Positions 1-11,911 of a stretch of 64,000 nt of DNA are shown piece after piece. The stretch covers positions 170,698,438 through 170,762,437 of the forward strand of contig OX352773.1 in the NCBI GenBank assembly GCA_947095535.1, read 5' to 3'. A model generated the notes under the pieces. It saw only the letters and a program-made list of their open reading frames with translations. It made no database searches and was not told the DNA's origin. The position numbers and the translations under genes were made by a program. The stretch is from Poecilobothrus nobilitatus (Eukaryota > Arthropoda > Insecta > Diptera > Dolichopodidae). Numbering within the stretch: position 1 is the first letter of the stretch; each line of letters opens with the position of its first letter.

Positions 1-1602
1 TTTAGTCTTTTGTTTCCATTACATAAAGAAAGTTAATAGTCAAAAATTTGGTATTTCTTTTAAATATATCATAATAGTCATTTTACGAATTTATTGAACT
101 AAAAGATCTTTAAAAAAAATATTTAATATAATTGAAATCCGATTACTTAACAAAAAATTAGACTTGATTTTTTTTATTACGAAGTGAAATAATAAAAAGG
201 AATTAGCAAAGTTACTATGTATTATGAATAATTAAATTTATTGTTGAGTTCAACATTTATTGCAATTGCCTTTTAAATGTTTGATTATTTTATTTTGTCA
301 CAGGAGTACACGTCACACGTTTTTTAAGGAACTAAAAAAGATAGTTTAGTCTTTATATAATTATTTTTAAATTTCGAAAGTTAAGGTGAATTTTTAATTA
401 CTAAGGATCAAAAAATAAGAAATTATGATTGATAACATTCCAAATAATTGAAAAAATATTTATTTTTAAAAATATAAGAGTTATTGTAAAAAATCTTAAA
501 AGATTTTGTAAACTTTTTTTTTATTCATTAAACGCCTTACATTATGCAATTTTTTTTTTAAATTAATTTTAAGGGTCCTGCGACATACTTAGAACTAATT
601 AGAATGATTAGTATGACTATTTTTAAAAACCACTATACATTTTCCAAGATTATATTAAAATTTCTTTTAAAAATCCTAATTCTATCCGACCCAAAATACT
701 AAGTCTTAATTAAAGTAATCTTTATATTTCTGATCCGGTTCTTTTTATTAAATTAATTATATTATAATAGTACAAGCAATATTCAATTATATTTAAAAAA
801 AAATTATTAAGGGAAAATGATTAGCAAACAATATAAACATTTAGTAAATACAGTGAAAAAAAAAACTTAATGAACACTGTAAAAAAAACTAAAACTAACA
901 GAAATAAATAAAATTAAAATTTTTATAAAAATAAAAGAAATAAAAACAGTATAGGAAATATTTCTTTTATAATACTATTTTTATTTTTTTGCCAAAGTTT
1001 TATTTAATTCATTTTTTTTTTATATTTAGGTCAATAAATTTAACTGTAATTTATTAAAAAGGGATACTTTAAATACAATGCGTAGTGTAACAATATTTAC
1101 GTTCATTTTTTTTTTTTTTTTTTCGTTCTGTTACTGAAAATTCATCAAAATTCATAAAAATTTAGTGAATCGCATAAATTTTTAAATAAACAAAAAAAAA
1201 AAACAAAAAAAAAGAAGAAATAAATGAAAAAAAAAAAATTCATAAAAGCGAAAACTTACAAAGAAAGAATACTAAAATAAAAAGGTAGTACATGAATTGT
1301 TTTTATCGATGTCATAATAACCGTATAGTTAGTTTTCAAAAAATGTTTTATGCTTTCATATGACATTTCCCTGTTCTTTGAAAATATTTTCTTATCATAT
1401 AATAATTCATGTACCTATATAATTCTTCAGTATGTATTAACATTAACCTATTAAGAATGAATGAAAATCATGAGTCAAGATGTATAATTCTTAAAAAAAA
1501 AGTCCTGCACCATTATACTGATCATAATAATTTATGGGCAAAATTTAATATCTAAAATGACCTAAAAGTATGCAATAAAATTACAATAAATTTTAAGAAT
1601 AC
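1..1602. other. A/T-rich DNA without recognisable genes
   Basis: Very A+T-rich sequence with long homopolymers, such as a T run near 1106-1123 and A-rich stretches near 1190-1240. I see no coding frame, RNA gene or repeat shared with the rest of the window. Confidence 0.6.
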
Positions 1603-1614
1603 TAATAGCAATCT

Positions 1615-1889
1615 GGGGCTTCGGTAGCCTAGTGGGTAGGCGTGTGGCGTATTAACCGAAGGAATGTGGGTTCGATCCCTGCACAGGTCGTAAGTGTTGT
1701 TTGCTTTATATACCCCCCCCTTACGACCAAATATAATGTAAATATATAGTATATAATATAAACAAAATACATAATATTAGTATATAATTTAATAATAGTA
1801 TAAAAACCTATAATGGCCTTTAGTAGGTTCAATAATATTGCATTACATTTATGTATGTAATATTAATATAAATAAATAAATAAATAAAT
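1615..1889 (+). mobile_element. tRNA-derived SINE, family 1
   Basis: The head carries RNA polymerase III promoter boxes: an A box (TAGCCTAGTGGG) and about 40 bases later a B box (GGTTCGATCCC). The ~200-bp body is non-coding and the tail is a run of AAATA/AATA units. The copy is flanked by imperfect target duplications (TAATAGCAATCT at 1603-1614, TAATAACAATCT at 1889-1900; one mismatch). Near-identical copies lie at 12872-13145 and 56324-56595, and an older one at 56609-56876. The short reading frame on the opposite strand is incidental. The family name is unknown to me. Confidence 0.85.
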
Positions 1890-1900
1890 AATAACAATCT

Positions 1901-3703
1901 AACTAGTGGAAAACTGGTCGAAGGGTCTAAGGGTCTAATGGTAGATAACTAACCTGTTTAGATTAGCTTTAATGGTATTCAATCTATAACGGTCATACTA
2001 ACCAAAGGATTTCATCAGTAATATTGTTTAATTTTTATATATCATTAGAATCAAAAACGAAAACATTCAAGCCTAGACCATATAATTTTTATTATTTTTA
2101 AAATTTTTAATAATAATAAACCGAAAAATGATTTACAATATTATATTATAAAAATTCCTAGCTGTTTTTAACTATAGAAAAAACTGAGAATTTGCTCTTT
2201 GATTAATTCCTTTTAGATCCAATCTCTTATTTGGTTCATTAACTCTTGTACTCTTGATTTTGTTCAAAATATTATTTGAAAGTAAATTTTTTTTACGTTA
2301 TGATTTAACACTATGTTTTTTCTTTCAATTCAACCTTCGATTATATATTGATTCATTTTTTACTATATTTTTGATAAATCTAATTTTGTACATACTTTAA
2401 AATGTATGTAAAGGCCTGTCAAGGACAGACACTAAATATATAAATAACTGTTTTTTTTTTTCTTAACCAACCAAAACATTTGATTTCGAGTAATTTTTTT
2501 TACGAAATCTGAAAATACACAAACCAATTCATCCAAAGTAAATCCTTATTATACTGAAATACTTTTGAAGATCCTTTAAATAATATTGAAAAGCGGAAAA
2601 AGTAAACAAATAAAATATATATTTATATGTATACATATAATATATGTATATGTATATAAGTATATATTTTTTTATTATTATTATTGTGAAGAAAAAACAA
2701 TCAAATGATTTTACATTGTACATCAAAAACGTGCGATTTTATGGTTTGAACTTTTTAAAAAATTAAAAATAAACCAGAAAATAAAAAAAAAATACAAAAA
2801 AAAAAACAAACAAACAAAAACTACAATAAAAAATGTGAACGGAAATAGAAGAGAAGAAAATTAAAATGGCCAGAAAAAAAATTTTTTTTTTTGTTTTTTT
2901 TTTAACACAGGATTTAAAAAAAGATTTAGTTTATTCCTGTTAAAAAGAAAAATATACCTTTTAAGGTTCATTTTTTATGCAAATTTGTGTAAAAAATTAA
3001 CAAATTTGGTTTTTTTTTTCTTCCGTTTTTTTCTTTTTTTTTTTCTCTTTGGTTTTTTTGTTTTTTAATGCTATTACACATTTTTGCGCGAAAATATGTG
3101 TTAATATGAAAGTTTTTTGTTAATGGTAAATAAATTAAAATCAAATTATTTTTAATATGTTAATAATCTCTTTTTGTTTTATACGTTAAAAAAAAAGGAG
3201 CTCACTCATATACATACACACTTATTATATTGTATATTATAATGAATTTTTCTCAGAATTTCTTTTTAATGAAAATTGTTGAAAAAGTTTTGTAATGAGT
3301 TTTTGGTTAAATCCAAAAGAGGATTATCTTTATAATTTTTTGATTACTGTGGATGAATTTTTTTCGGAATTGTTAAGTCTGAATTGTTGTAATTCAGTAA
3401 ATTTATTTTTTTCTGTCATTTAATATTCACTTTAATTGAATTAGAATTTATTTTTTTTTTTGTTTTTAAAAATCATTTAACTGAATATTAATTAATTCAC
3501 AACCCTTAATTTTCAAAAATAAAAAAAATTTTAATCGTTAGATGTTAGAATTTTCAACAAAAATTATTTAAGCACTCATATTAACAATTGCAAAATAATA
3601 CGACGACGTATGAAATAAGATCGAAAGAAATTAGATTTTGAAAATTTAATAATGAAAAAGTCGCAAATGAAATAAATTCGAAAAATTTAGAAATTTTTTA
3701 ATG
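1901..3703. other. A/T-rich DNA, nothing recognised
   Basis: Long poly(T) and poly(A) runs and a TATA-rich microsatellite patch near 2617-2680. No coding frame or shared repeat seen. Confidence 0.55.
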
Positions 3704-4906
3704 AAACAAGTAAAAGTAACAGTAAGTCGATGTAACCGACTTATTTATACCCTACACCTAAAAACTTCAAATTAAATTAAAAATCCATAAGTTATTTTAG
3801 TTAAGTATTTAATATAACTAAGCTAAAAAAATAAATGCTTTTACAACCTTTGTACAAAATTTCAGATTTCTATCTTTATTAAATTCGAAAATAAGCTTCT
3901 TAGGTCTTGGGAAGTGTGTGAAGGCACGCGGACCACCACCCCAATTCATCTCAAATTTTAGAGACATCAACAGGGTAGAATATTCTTATATCAAATTTTA
4001 AGTTTATATATTTATTAATTTCGAAGATATGCTTGTTTGGTCTTGGGAGTTGTGTGGCAGATACCCGAACAACCATTCTAATTCATCTTAAATTTTGGAC
4101 AAATGAGGGATTCAGGAAACAACACCCTAGTACCAAATTTGAAGTTTCTATCTTTATTAATTTCGAAGATATGCTTGTTCTGTTTTGGGTGTTGTATGGG
4201 AGGTACCCGAACGACCACTTCAATTCATCTCAAATTTTAGGCAAATCAGAGATTTAGGAAACAGCACCCTCGTATCAAATTTGAAGATCCTATCTTTATT
4301 AATTTTGAAGATATACTTTACCGGTTTTGGGAGTTGTATGGGAGGTACCCGAACAGCTCCTCCAATTGATCTCAAATTTTCAACAAATAAGGGATTCAGG
4401 ACACAACACCCTAGTACCAAATTTGAAGTTTCTATCTTTATTAATTTCGAATATATGCTTGTTCGGTTTTGAGATTTGTATGGGAGGTACCCGAACAACC
4501 ACCCCAATTCATCTCAAATTTTAGGCATATCAGGGATTTAGGAAAACACACCCTCGTACAAAATTTTAAGTTTCTATCATTATTAATTTCGAAGATATGC
4601 GTATTCGGTTTTGGGAGTTGTATGGGAAGTACTCGAACGCATGGTCCGATTTCGCCCATTTACAATCCCCGCCTTACCTTAGTCATTGTTAACCTACAGT
4701 ATAAATTTCATCAAGATAGCATCATTATTTTTTAAGTTATCGTGCGTACGGACGGACGGACGGACGGACATCACTAAATCGACTCCTGAGGTGATCCTGA
4801 TTCAGAATATATATACATGTCTATACCTAACTCGCTTCCTTTTGGTGGTTACAAACACCATACCAAAGTTAATATACCCTATACTTAATGTGTAGGGTAT
4901 AAAAAA
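3704..4906 (-). mobile_element. DINE-1-like (HINE) element, family 2, copy a
   Basis: Non-autonomous element with the plan of DINE-1/HINE elements (Helentron derivatives). Subterminal inverted repeats are TATACCCTACAC (3746-3757) and GTGTAGGGTATA (4890-4901). Outside the left one is a hairpin with a 7-bp stem, TAAGTCG/CGACTTA (about 3723-3743). A (GACG)n tract at ~4749-4770 is followed by a block with TCGACTC, TGATCCTGATTCAG and TATATATA, as in DINE-1. The interior is a tandem array. Two more copies lie in the opposite orientation at 14159-15233 and 59681-60749. The 65-95-codon frames on both strands come from the repeat unit and are not genes. Confidence 0.78.
3870..4640. repeat. Tandem array, ~141-bp unit, six copies
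   Basis: The landmark resembling TCGAAGATATGCTTGTT recurs near 3885, 4021, 4161, 4306, 4446 and 4588, a spacing of 136-145 bp. Each unit also carries GGGAGTTGTATGGGAGGTAC and CAATTCATCTCAAATTTT. The units have diverged and are part of the family-2 element; the other two family copies carry similar arrays. Confidence 0.85.
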
Positions 4907-5186
4907 TAAAATTATAGGTTAATTTAGGAAATGTAAAACATTACTAAGATGTACTTAGCACTATATATGAATTAAGTTCGAACGAAATAAGTTCAAAACT
5001 GAAAAAGAAAATTGAAATGTTTTATGAAAAACTTTTTATAGAAAGGGATATGTATCTTTTTCAAGAAGGTTTAAGGTTTAATTTAAATAAATTGTAATTA
5101 AGTCGAAAGATTGTATGGTAAACTTTCTGATAAACGAGGAAAAAAACTTTTAAAAATATAAGCTAATTTCATTTTGTATTAAGCTA

Positions 5187-5436
5187 GATTTCTTCATATT
5201 CGTTTTTTCATGACGGTATTTTGGGTATGACTTCATCATGCCCGGGATTTCAGTCTCGTAAACATTTATTTGTTGTCATATTTTAAATTTCTTAGTATGC
5301 GTGATTTTCATCACGGAAAAGATAAAGTTAATTTAAATTTTTGCCGTAACGAAAAACCTTCGCGACGATCTTTTCTGATTGGTTAATTAAACGTTAAAAA
5401 CTGTCGTCACGGAAAAACGGCCGTATGAGGAAATCC
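5187..5436. mobile_element. MITE-like element with ~36-bp terminal inverted repeats
   Basis: The left end (5187-5222, GATTTCTTCATATTCG then TTTTTTCATGACGG) matches the reverse complement of the right end (GATTTCCTCATACGG then CCGTTTTTCCGTGACGA) with a few mismatches and a small gap. The ~180-bp interior has no coding potential. I could not define a convincing target duplication, so the superfamily is unassigned. Confidence 0.5.
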
Positions 5437-5824
5437 AGTTTTTCACTTACATTTTTAATTTTATTCAATTTTTGTAGGTACTTATTTCATTTTTGATTTT
5501 TTCGTACTTATTTCTTTTGATCTTATTTCATACCACTAAATAATACTCTAATGGCTTTTTATAAATTTTATTATTACTATTCAATTCATATTTATGGTAT
5601 TAACATATAGCTTAAAGTTCTAAAAAATGTTCCGTAGCACAGTATTCATAAATAAAAACGAGGCTACTATAGATGGCTACTAAAACAATTTTCCTCTAAA
5701 AATTTAAAAATATTATCATATAATTATAAGAAAATCACATTAAACTAAAAATACCAAACCAAAAGTAGTATTAATAAAAATAAATAACAAAATGGATCCT
5801 GGTAAGCAAACAAAGATTTTATAA

Positions 5825-5998
5825 TGATTTAGGTGGCCTAGTGAATAAAAGCTTATGTAATACACTAAAAACACCGAGAGAGTGTGGGTTTCGAATCCCC
5901 ACACACGCTGAAAGAATAATTTCTTCTTACAACATTTACAGTCACGCGTCAAAAAGAAAGACTGTATAATTTCCTTGTCAGATTTTTGCGGCAGGGGA
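5825..5998 (+). mobile_element. tRNA-derived SINE, family 2 (diverged copy)
   Basis: A box GGCCTAGTGAATAAAAG, B box GGTTTCGAATCCCC, and the family body with CTTACAACATTTACAG and a terminal GGGGAATGAACT followed by poly(A). It matches the better-preserved copy at 47982-48179 over its whole length but has many substitutions. Confidence 0.7.
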
Positions 5999-6284
5999 AT
6001 GAACTAAAAAAAAAAGTATAATAGTTTCTAACTCGGTGTTTATAAAATTTTGCTATTTATTATGTATTTTAATTATTATGCCTTTCAGAAAAATATTGTC
6101 AATTTAAAACTATAATGTATTTTGATATGTGTATACGATTATTGAAATGTTTATTAATTGTATTATAAGGTACTAAAGGTAAGTTATAGCACAAAATAAA
6201 AGAAGGCTGTAAGTAAAACGAAAAAGTGGTGAAAAATCAAAAGACACCTTCTCCAATTAAGGAATTAATTAAAGATATACAATT

Positions 6285-6840
6285 AAAGAAACCCTATCTA
6301 ACTAAGAAAAAAAAACGGGTTAAAATTATAATGTTGAAAACTTAATTTTTGCGTTTTATTTCGAAAAAATTAGTGCAGGTGCTTAAGTTAAAGATGTTTA
6401 AAAATAGCTAATTTTTTAATTTCCAAAAAAAAACTTTTACTATCTTTCTTCTGTCAAAATTTCAAGGTTCCAACTAAATACGTTCCGGAAATATTCATGA
6501 AGCAAAATATTACAAAATTTTACTTTCACATAACGGTAAATTTAAATACTAAATTGCAAAAAATGTCCGGCCGTTTTTGATTGAAAATCTGATAAGCAGA
6601 ACCTGAGATATATACATTTGAAAATAGAGAATTTTTAAAACTATGAGGAACCGTAGCTTCTTAATGGGTGCGGTTATAAAAAATACATAATTATAAATAC
6701 AAGACTATACAACAGTTATTTTTAAAAACGTAACAATGGATAAAGTATCATTGTGCTAACTTTTATGGTATTGGTGTTTTCTAAACAGATAAACGGATGG
6801 ACAGAGTGAAACTATAATAAGCAAAATTTGCAAATTTTTT
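6285..6840 (-). mobile_element. Diverged relic of DINE-1-like family 1
   Basis: Shares in the same order several landmarks of the ~1.55-kb elements at 19117 and 25378: a TATAATGTTGAA block, TTCTGTCAAAATTTCAAG, CATAACGGTAAATTTAA, a GAACCGTAGCTTC...GGGTGCGGTTA block, and ACGGATGGACAG in place of the (GACG)n tract. Both termini are decayed. Confidence 0.55.
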
Positions 6841-7544
6841 TTGAAAAAATGTGCTTAAAAAATACTACTGAAATTTTAGATTTTATAAGAAAAATAAAAA
6901 TTAAAAAGTAATAAAAAAATGTTAGATTTAAATATGTATATAAAAATAAAAATTAAATATTTTTCTATATTGATTTGAACTGAAAATTTTCTAATAAAAC
7001 CAAATTTATTTATTCTAAACGAAACATAGTGACTCATTGATTCAATTAACAATTCATAGCATAAATATATCTTTAAGATATTTTTTGTTTTGTTATTCAA
7101 TGAACACATTTTTAACTATATAATAGAGCTTTTGCTAACACAATTAAATATTAATTGAATAAAATATGTATTCATTAGTATATTAGTGTGGATATGACAG
7201 CAAATGTTATTTATCTATTTAGCATAATATTTTTATTCACCTAAACAGAATAATATACTATGTGATAAGTCTATAAACATTTTTAAAAATTGCTAAATTA
7301 TTATTATTACTCTTTATCTATTTTTGCTACCAAATACTGTAATATAGCCAAAGATTAAAGGTAGTGCAAATCAGATATGTTCTCTTCTATAGATTCAACG
7401 TAAAAAATTCTTTTGTCTGTCTTTAACGTTTTGTTTTTTATATTACCAATTATTTCTTTTAGCTGTAATTGAGTTCAGTTTTCTAATTGCATTCCCATAA
7501 TCAAAAGTACATTAAATTTTTTTAAAATTATATACATATATAGT
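6841..7544. other. A/T-rich DNA, nothing recognised
   Basis: Low-complexity sequence; the 77-codon frame on the minus strand is dominated by Ile, Phe, Lys and Asn codons, as expected by chance from A/T-rich DNA. Confidence 0.5.
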
Positions 7545-8079
7545 CAATATCGGTTATAACGCCATTAAGCGGCCCGGTTAAATCTGATAGATTATAGGTT
7601 ATTATAAGCAATATTAAGATTTTTATATTAAGTTCAGACTTATATACTTTGGTTTTTTTTTATGACCAAAAATTGTTCTCTCGAGAAAATCTTCAGAAAT
7701 ATGCCTTTATATGTAACATAATCGCCATCGCCATTACAAAAGTTAAGGAAATAAACAAAAATAGGTTTATTTGAAAGGTCTAATATCCATCTTTACAATG
7801 GTAGCACTTTAACCTAGTAATAGATCTCGAACAGGGGGTATAGTTCTTTGAATATAAATATTCGAAGTCAAAAAAAATCGTAAAATATTTAAACAATTTA
7901 TAGGAAAACTTAATTTTTCTCGATAAAATTACAAGTTTTTATTTTATTTTATTGCATGTTTGGGGTACTCACATAATTACTACTTTTTTCTCCGATCGTT
8001 AGCTTACGAAATATTTACATTTCAAACGTACGGTCACAAGGTAATAAAAAAAATAAAAAGAATTAAAGCACATTTTTCT

Positions 8080-8400
8080 AAAAATGTTTGCATTAAATTT
8101 AGTATTTAAATTTACCGTTATGTGAAAAGAAAATTTTGAAAAATTTTCTTCCTTCATAACTCCGGTACGATTTTAGATAGAGATTTGGAATTTTGACAAA
8201 AAAAAAAGAACCCCCATTTTAGGAGCTGTTAGGGATCAAAAATTAAAAATTTGCTATTTTTAGACACCTTTAACTTAGGCACGTACAAATTTTTTTCAAA
8301 ATAAAACGTAAATATTGAAGCCAATATTATAATTTTACGTGTGTTAATAGTTTTTATTAATTATGAAGGGTTCGCTTAAAATTGAAGGGAGTGTCACTTG
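8080..8400 (+). mobile_element. Diverged relic of DINE-1-like family 1
   Basis: In the order expected for an inverted copy: AAATTTACCGTTATGTGAAA, a GGAATTTTGACA block, TTAGGAGCTGTTAGGG, CTATTTTTAGACACCTTTAA and GTGTCACTTGATTTT. Compare the intact inverted copy at 39263-40797, about positions 39830-40170. Confidence 0.6.
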
Positions 8401-8484
8401 ATTTTCACAATTTTTCCTTACACATATTATAATTCTAAGAAAAAAATTACAAATTTCGGTGCAAGTCATCAGTATTTTAAAAAA

Positions 8485-8640
8485 TTTTTTTTTTGCGAGG
8501 GTGGGTGGGACTATCCAAAGACAACAATGAGATCAACGAATGAATTCTCTTTGGTAGTATTGGACTTAAATCAATCAAACGCCATTACACATTAGGTTAG
8601 AGCCTATATGGTATGGTATAATGTACTGCTTGGTTTGGAG
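8485..8640 (-). mobile_element. 3' end fragment of a Jockey-like LINE
   Basis: Read on the minus strand this ends in CCCACCCACCCTCGC followed by poly(A). The LINE remnants at 9675 and 45599 have comparable 3' ends (CACCATCCTTACC and CCACCAATCCTCG before poly(A)) and similar upstream 3'-UTR-like sequence with CTTTGGAT. No ORF2 sequence is present. Confidence 0.4.
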
Positions 8641-8920
8641 ATTGTGATTTTATAATGTGGTTTTTGTTATACTTAGAGTTTCGTTTTTATTTTTGGATTG
8701 TTATAAATAATTCTTTTAATTTTTTTTAAAAATGAAAACACAAGTTGTTATAAACTATATGTCACTAATCGCTATAAGCGACGCCGTTATTTTCCATATC
8801 AAATTGTTTCAAATTATGTATTTAAATCGGGACTTTTACAATTGGTAAATTCATAATAAACGGTATCTATGTCGTTAAAGAAATTTCGTTATTAGTCACT
8901 GTATTTTAAAATTCGTTTTG

Positions 8921-9674
8921 AAATTACTTTTTTTTCAATTAATAGGGACTTTTTAAATTAACCAAAATACTGTTTCCATTAATGTTTTTCGGTTAAGTTT
9001 TATGTTCTCAAAGAAAAAAATAAATAAATAAATGAAATAAATCCTCTCATACAAAAAAAAAAAACAAAATTTTTAAAATGTTAATTTTATTGCCATTAAA
9101 GTATTAAATTACATTTTAAGAACCATTACAAAATATGAGAAAAAAAGACAAAAAATTCTTTGAAAATGAAAACAAGGTTAAAATTACATTTAATTAAAAG
9201 AAAAATTTTCTTAATGCCATTCTCTACCAATCACTTTAAAAATAAATAAAAATTTAAGAAAAAAAGTAAAATAATTTTAAGGACGATTTGACAATATTTT
9301 TAGGGTTTGTTCTGGCAGTTAAAGAGATACTTCAAATACATTGAAAATAATATTTTGGTTATGTAAAATAAATATAGATTTCACATTTAAAATGTATGAA
9401 TATAACAAATGTTACTTCGTCTGGTCGGATATTCATTGTAATGTAAAGATTTTAAAGATACCAGAAAATTTCTTTAATTTTGCCCTCTGTAATTTAATAA
9501 AATTTAAAACTTTCACTTTTAATCCTTTGTATACTTAAACTATTGGACGTATAGTTATTTATTCGGACGATTGCTGAAATAAACAAATTTGTTAATGAAG
9601 ATAATGGTGTTGGAAAAAAAAAGAGAAGAAATCTTAAATATTAGAAAATACAAACTCAGTACTTTTAAGCAATA
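8921..9674. other. A/T-rich DNA, nothing recognised
   Basis: Poly(A)-rich stretches near 9048-9070 and 9120-9280. The 65-codon frame at 9341-9538 shows no recognisable motif. Confidence 0.5.
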
Positions 9675-10935
9675 TTTTTTTTTGCTTTTGGTAAGGATGG
9701 TGAGAATCATCCAAAGATACTGTACGCAACACAGTTATGTGAGACTTTAACTTATTAAAAACATCAGTCCCGTCTTAAAGTATTAAAACTAATCTGAAAG
9801 ACTGAACATTCATTTTGTGTTAACTCTTATAGATCTACTGGAATTGCAAATCTCCGTGAAGGTAATCTGCGTTTATCGCTAAATCTAGTTGCCTAGTTCT
9901 ATTGGTATTTTCTTCTAAGCCTTCTAATGGAATTTTCACAATGTAGGGGGTTTGAAGCATTTTTACATTTATGTGCTCTTCTAAGCGGGGCTTATGTTTT
10001 AGTGTATGTTTTTGTATTTCTTCACTAACAGTAGGTATTTTTCGATAACCATATGTAAATCAAAATTTCGTAAGTACCAAAGGAGCACTAACCATGTTAC
10101 GTAAGCGTAATTTTTTTTTTGGAAAATTTGAATGCTTTGAATATTTGTTTGTTTGACGCAACCCTATAGCTGTATGCCGTACAACCAAATAAGCTTAATT
10201 ATTTGGTTATATGTATAACAAAATTTTATATTCTATTGGCAATCTAAAATTTCGACCTACGAGCCAAAATATTTGTCTGTATTTCGATTCTAATTCGACT
10301 TTTTTCTTCTTGACTTGCTCTTTCCATCTCAGCTTGACATCTAATGTCACTTCTATGCTACTGCTATTATTGCCTCGTCAATATTGAATGCTACTGCTAT
10401 TATTGCAGTATCGTTAGCAAATGTAGCTACAGTTATATTGTTCAATCTTGGTAAATCGCTGGTATAAAGCAAATATAATATAGAACCCAATATTCTACTT
10501 TGAGGCACACCTGGTTTGATTTCTCTAAGTGTAGAAAACTCCTCATCCTGTTTAATTCTAAACAACCTATCAGAGTCAGTTATGATGAGAGTATATCTAC
10601 ATATTGTTTAGGTAGTATTTTATAAACTAAGCCTTCATGCTAAACATCTTAGAGAGATTGTAGAGCATATTTGTTTTTCTTCTAGGGCTTTTTCAATTTT
10701 ATTTGTAATTCTATGCACTTGATCAATAGTGGAATGTTTTTCTCTAAATCCAAACTGATAGTTTGGAATTATATTTTTACTTTCTATTAACGGTTACATT
10801 CATTTTAATAATAATTTCTCAAAAAGCTTTGACACTATCGGTAAGAGAGAAAATCGTCTATTTTTTTTTGATTTTGATTCGTTTGGAGGCGTTGCAGGCT
10901 TAAGTATCATAATTATTTCTGCCACCTTTCAAGCA
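9675..10935 (-). pseudogene. Jockey-clade LINE ORF2, 5'-truncated and decayed
   Basis: Reading from 10935 down, minus-strand frames give successive pieces of a non-LTR reverse transcriptase. First is a WKVAEIIMILKP block near the fingers, then LLPIVSKLFEKLLL, QFGFREKHSTIDQVHRI, then EIKPGVPQ and LYLLYTSDLP followed by the catalytic region. Beyond lie a thumb-type KKKKVELESKYRQIFWL block and a C-terminal PTVSEEIQKHTLKHKPRLEEH block. These motifs and their order are those of Jockey-clade ORF2; the apurinic endonuclease domain is absent. The catalytic FADD reads FAND (10410-10421), losing one metal-binding Asp, and there are several frameshifts and stops. A 32-bp tandem duplication (10356-10406) repeats the codons just after the catalytic motif. 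The element ends in poly(A) on the minus strand near 9675. Dead copy. Confidence 0.85.
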
Positions 10936-11911
10936 TAAGCAATATAATAATATTAAAATTTGATGATTAATAAATAAATACAAAATTGGCATTATAAGTA
11001 ATCTTTCTTTCTGTTATATAAAAATTAAATGTTTGGACGACCATAATACCTTTCTTGATCACATTTTTGTATTTGTATTTAAAATTTTTTCTAAATGTTT
11101 TAAAATTTCTTCAAATTTATTATATAAATTATATACTCATAGTTAGTTGATTTATTTTTTATTAGAAAAATTTTCCTTTTCGAAAAAATTATCCACAAAA
11201 AAAACTTTTGTAATAAAAATTGAAAACAAATTTTTTTTTTTTTATGATGGTAAGTATAAAAAGGACAATAAAAATTATTAAAATTTTCCTTTTAAATTGA
11301 CGAATTTTTTTTTTTTTTTTTTTCAGAAAACTAAGATTTATTATATGTAACAATCTGGAATTTACATAAAAAAAACTTAAATAAATGTGAAAAAGTTTCT
11401 TTTAAATATAAAAAAAAAAATATATAACACTAAAAAACACTGTAAAGGATACGCTTTATGAATGATTTATTCATTTTGTTTTCTTTTATAGTTATTGAAT
11501 ATTTTTGTTATCATAATTTCTCTTGTCTTGTAACAAATGTTAATGACATAATATTATAATACTCGTACTTTATATTAATTTTTTTTTTTTTAATAATTAC
11601 GTCATTTTTCAATTGTATTAAAAAGTTAATTTATTATAAAGTTTAAAGTATATAAATTTTTATTAATAGTTTAAAAACAAAAAAATAATCTCTAAGAAAA
11701 GAGCAAAAAAAAAAACAAAATAAATTTTACTTATGAATTTTTTTCAATTTTTAATTGCATAAAAATAAATACGATTATGGGTTTTAATATTGTTTAGACT
11801 TAAAGAAATTTAATTAACTAAAGATGTCATGTAGAGTAAAGTAGGAGAGAAATAGTTTTGATTTATGTTATAAAGAATATTAATATTGCAGAGTTCGGAT
11901 AATGGATATAC
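10936..11911. other. A/T-rich DNA, nothing recognised
   Basis: Low-complexity sequence with T runs near 11230 and 11309-11325. No recognisable frame or shared repeat. Confidence 0.5.

Larger units (their letters stand above)
7545..8920. other. Possible decayed pogo/Tigger-like ends
   Basis: The left part (7545-7620) has CGGTTATAACGCC and GGTTATTATAAGC. The right part (8745-8915) has TCGCTATAAGCGACGCCG and a segment whose reverse complement begins CAGTGACTAATAACG. Tracts of TATAACGACR are characteristic of pogo/Tigger-type inverted repeats. I see no transposase, the two ends align poorly, and the interval also contains unrelated relics (8080-8400 and 8485-8640). Confidence 0.25.

Noticed and set aside
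4033..4735. Overlapping 65-95-codon frames on both strands
   Set aside because: They repeat with the ~141-bp array and reappear in the other two copies of the element on either strand; they are shadows of the repeat.
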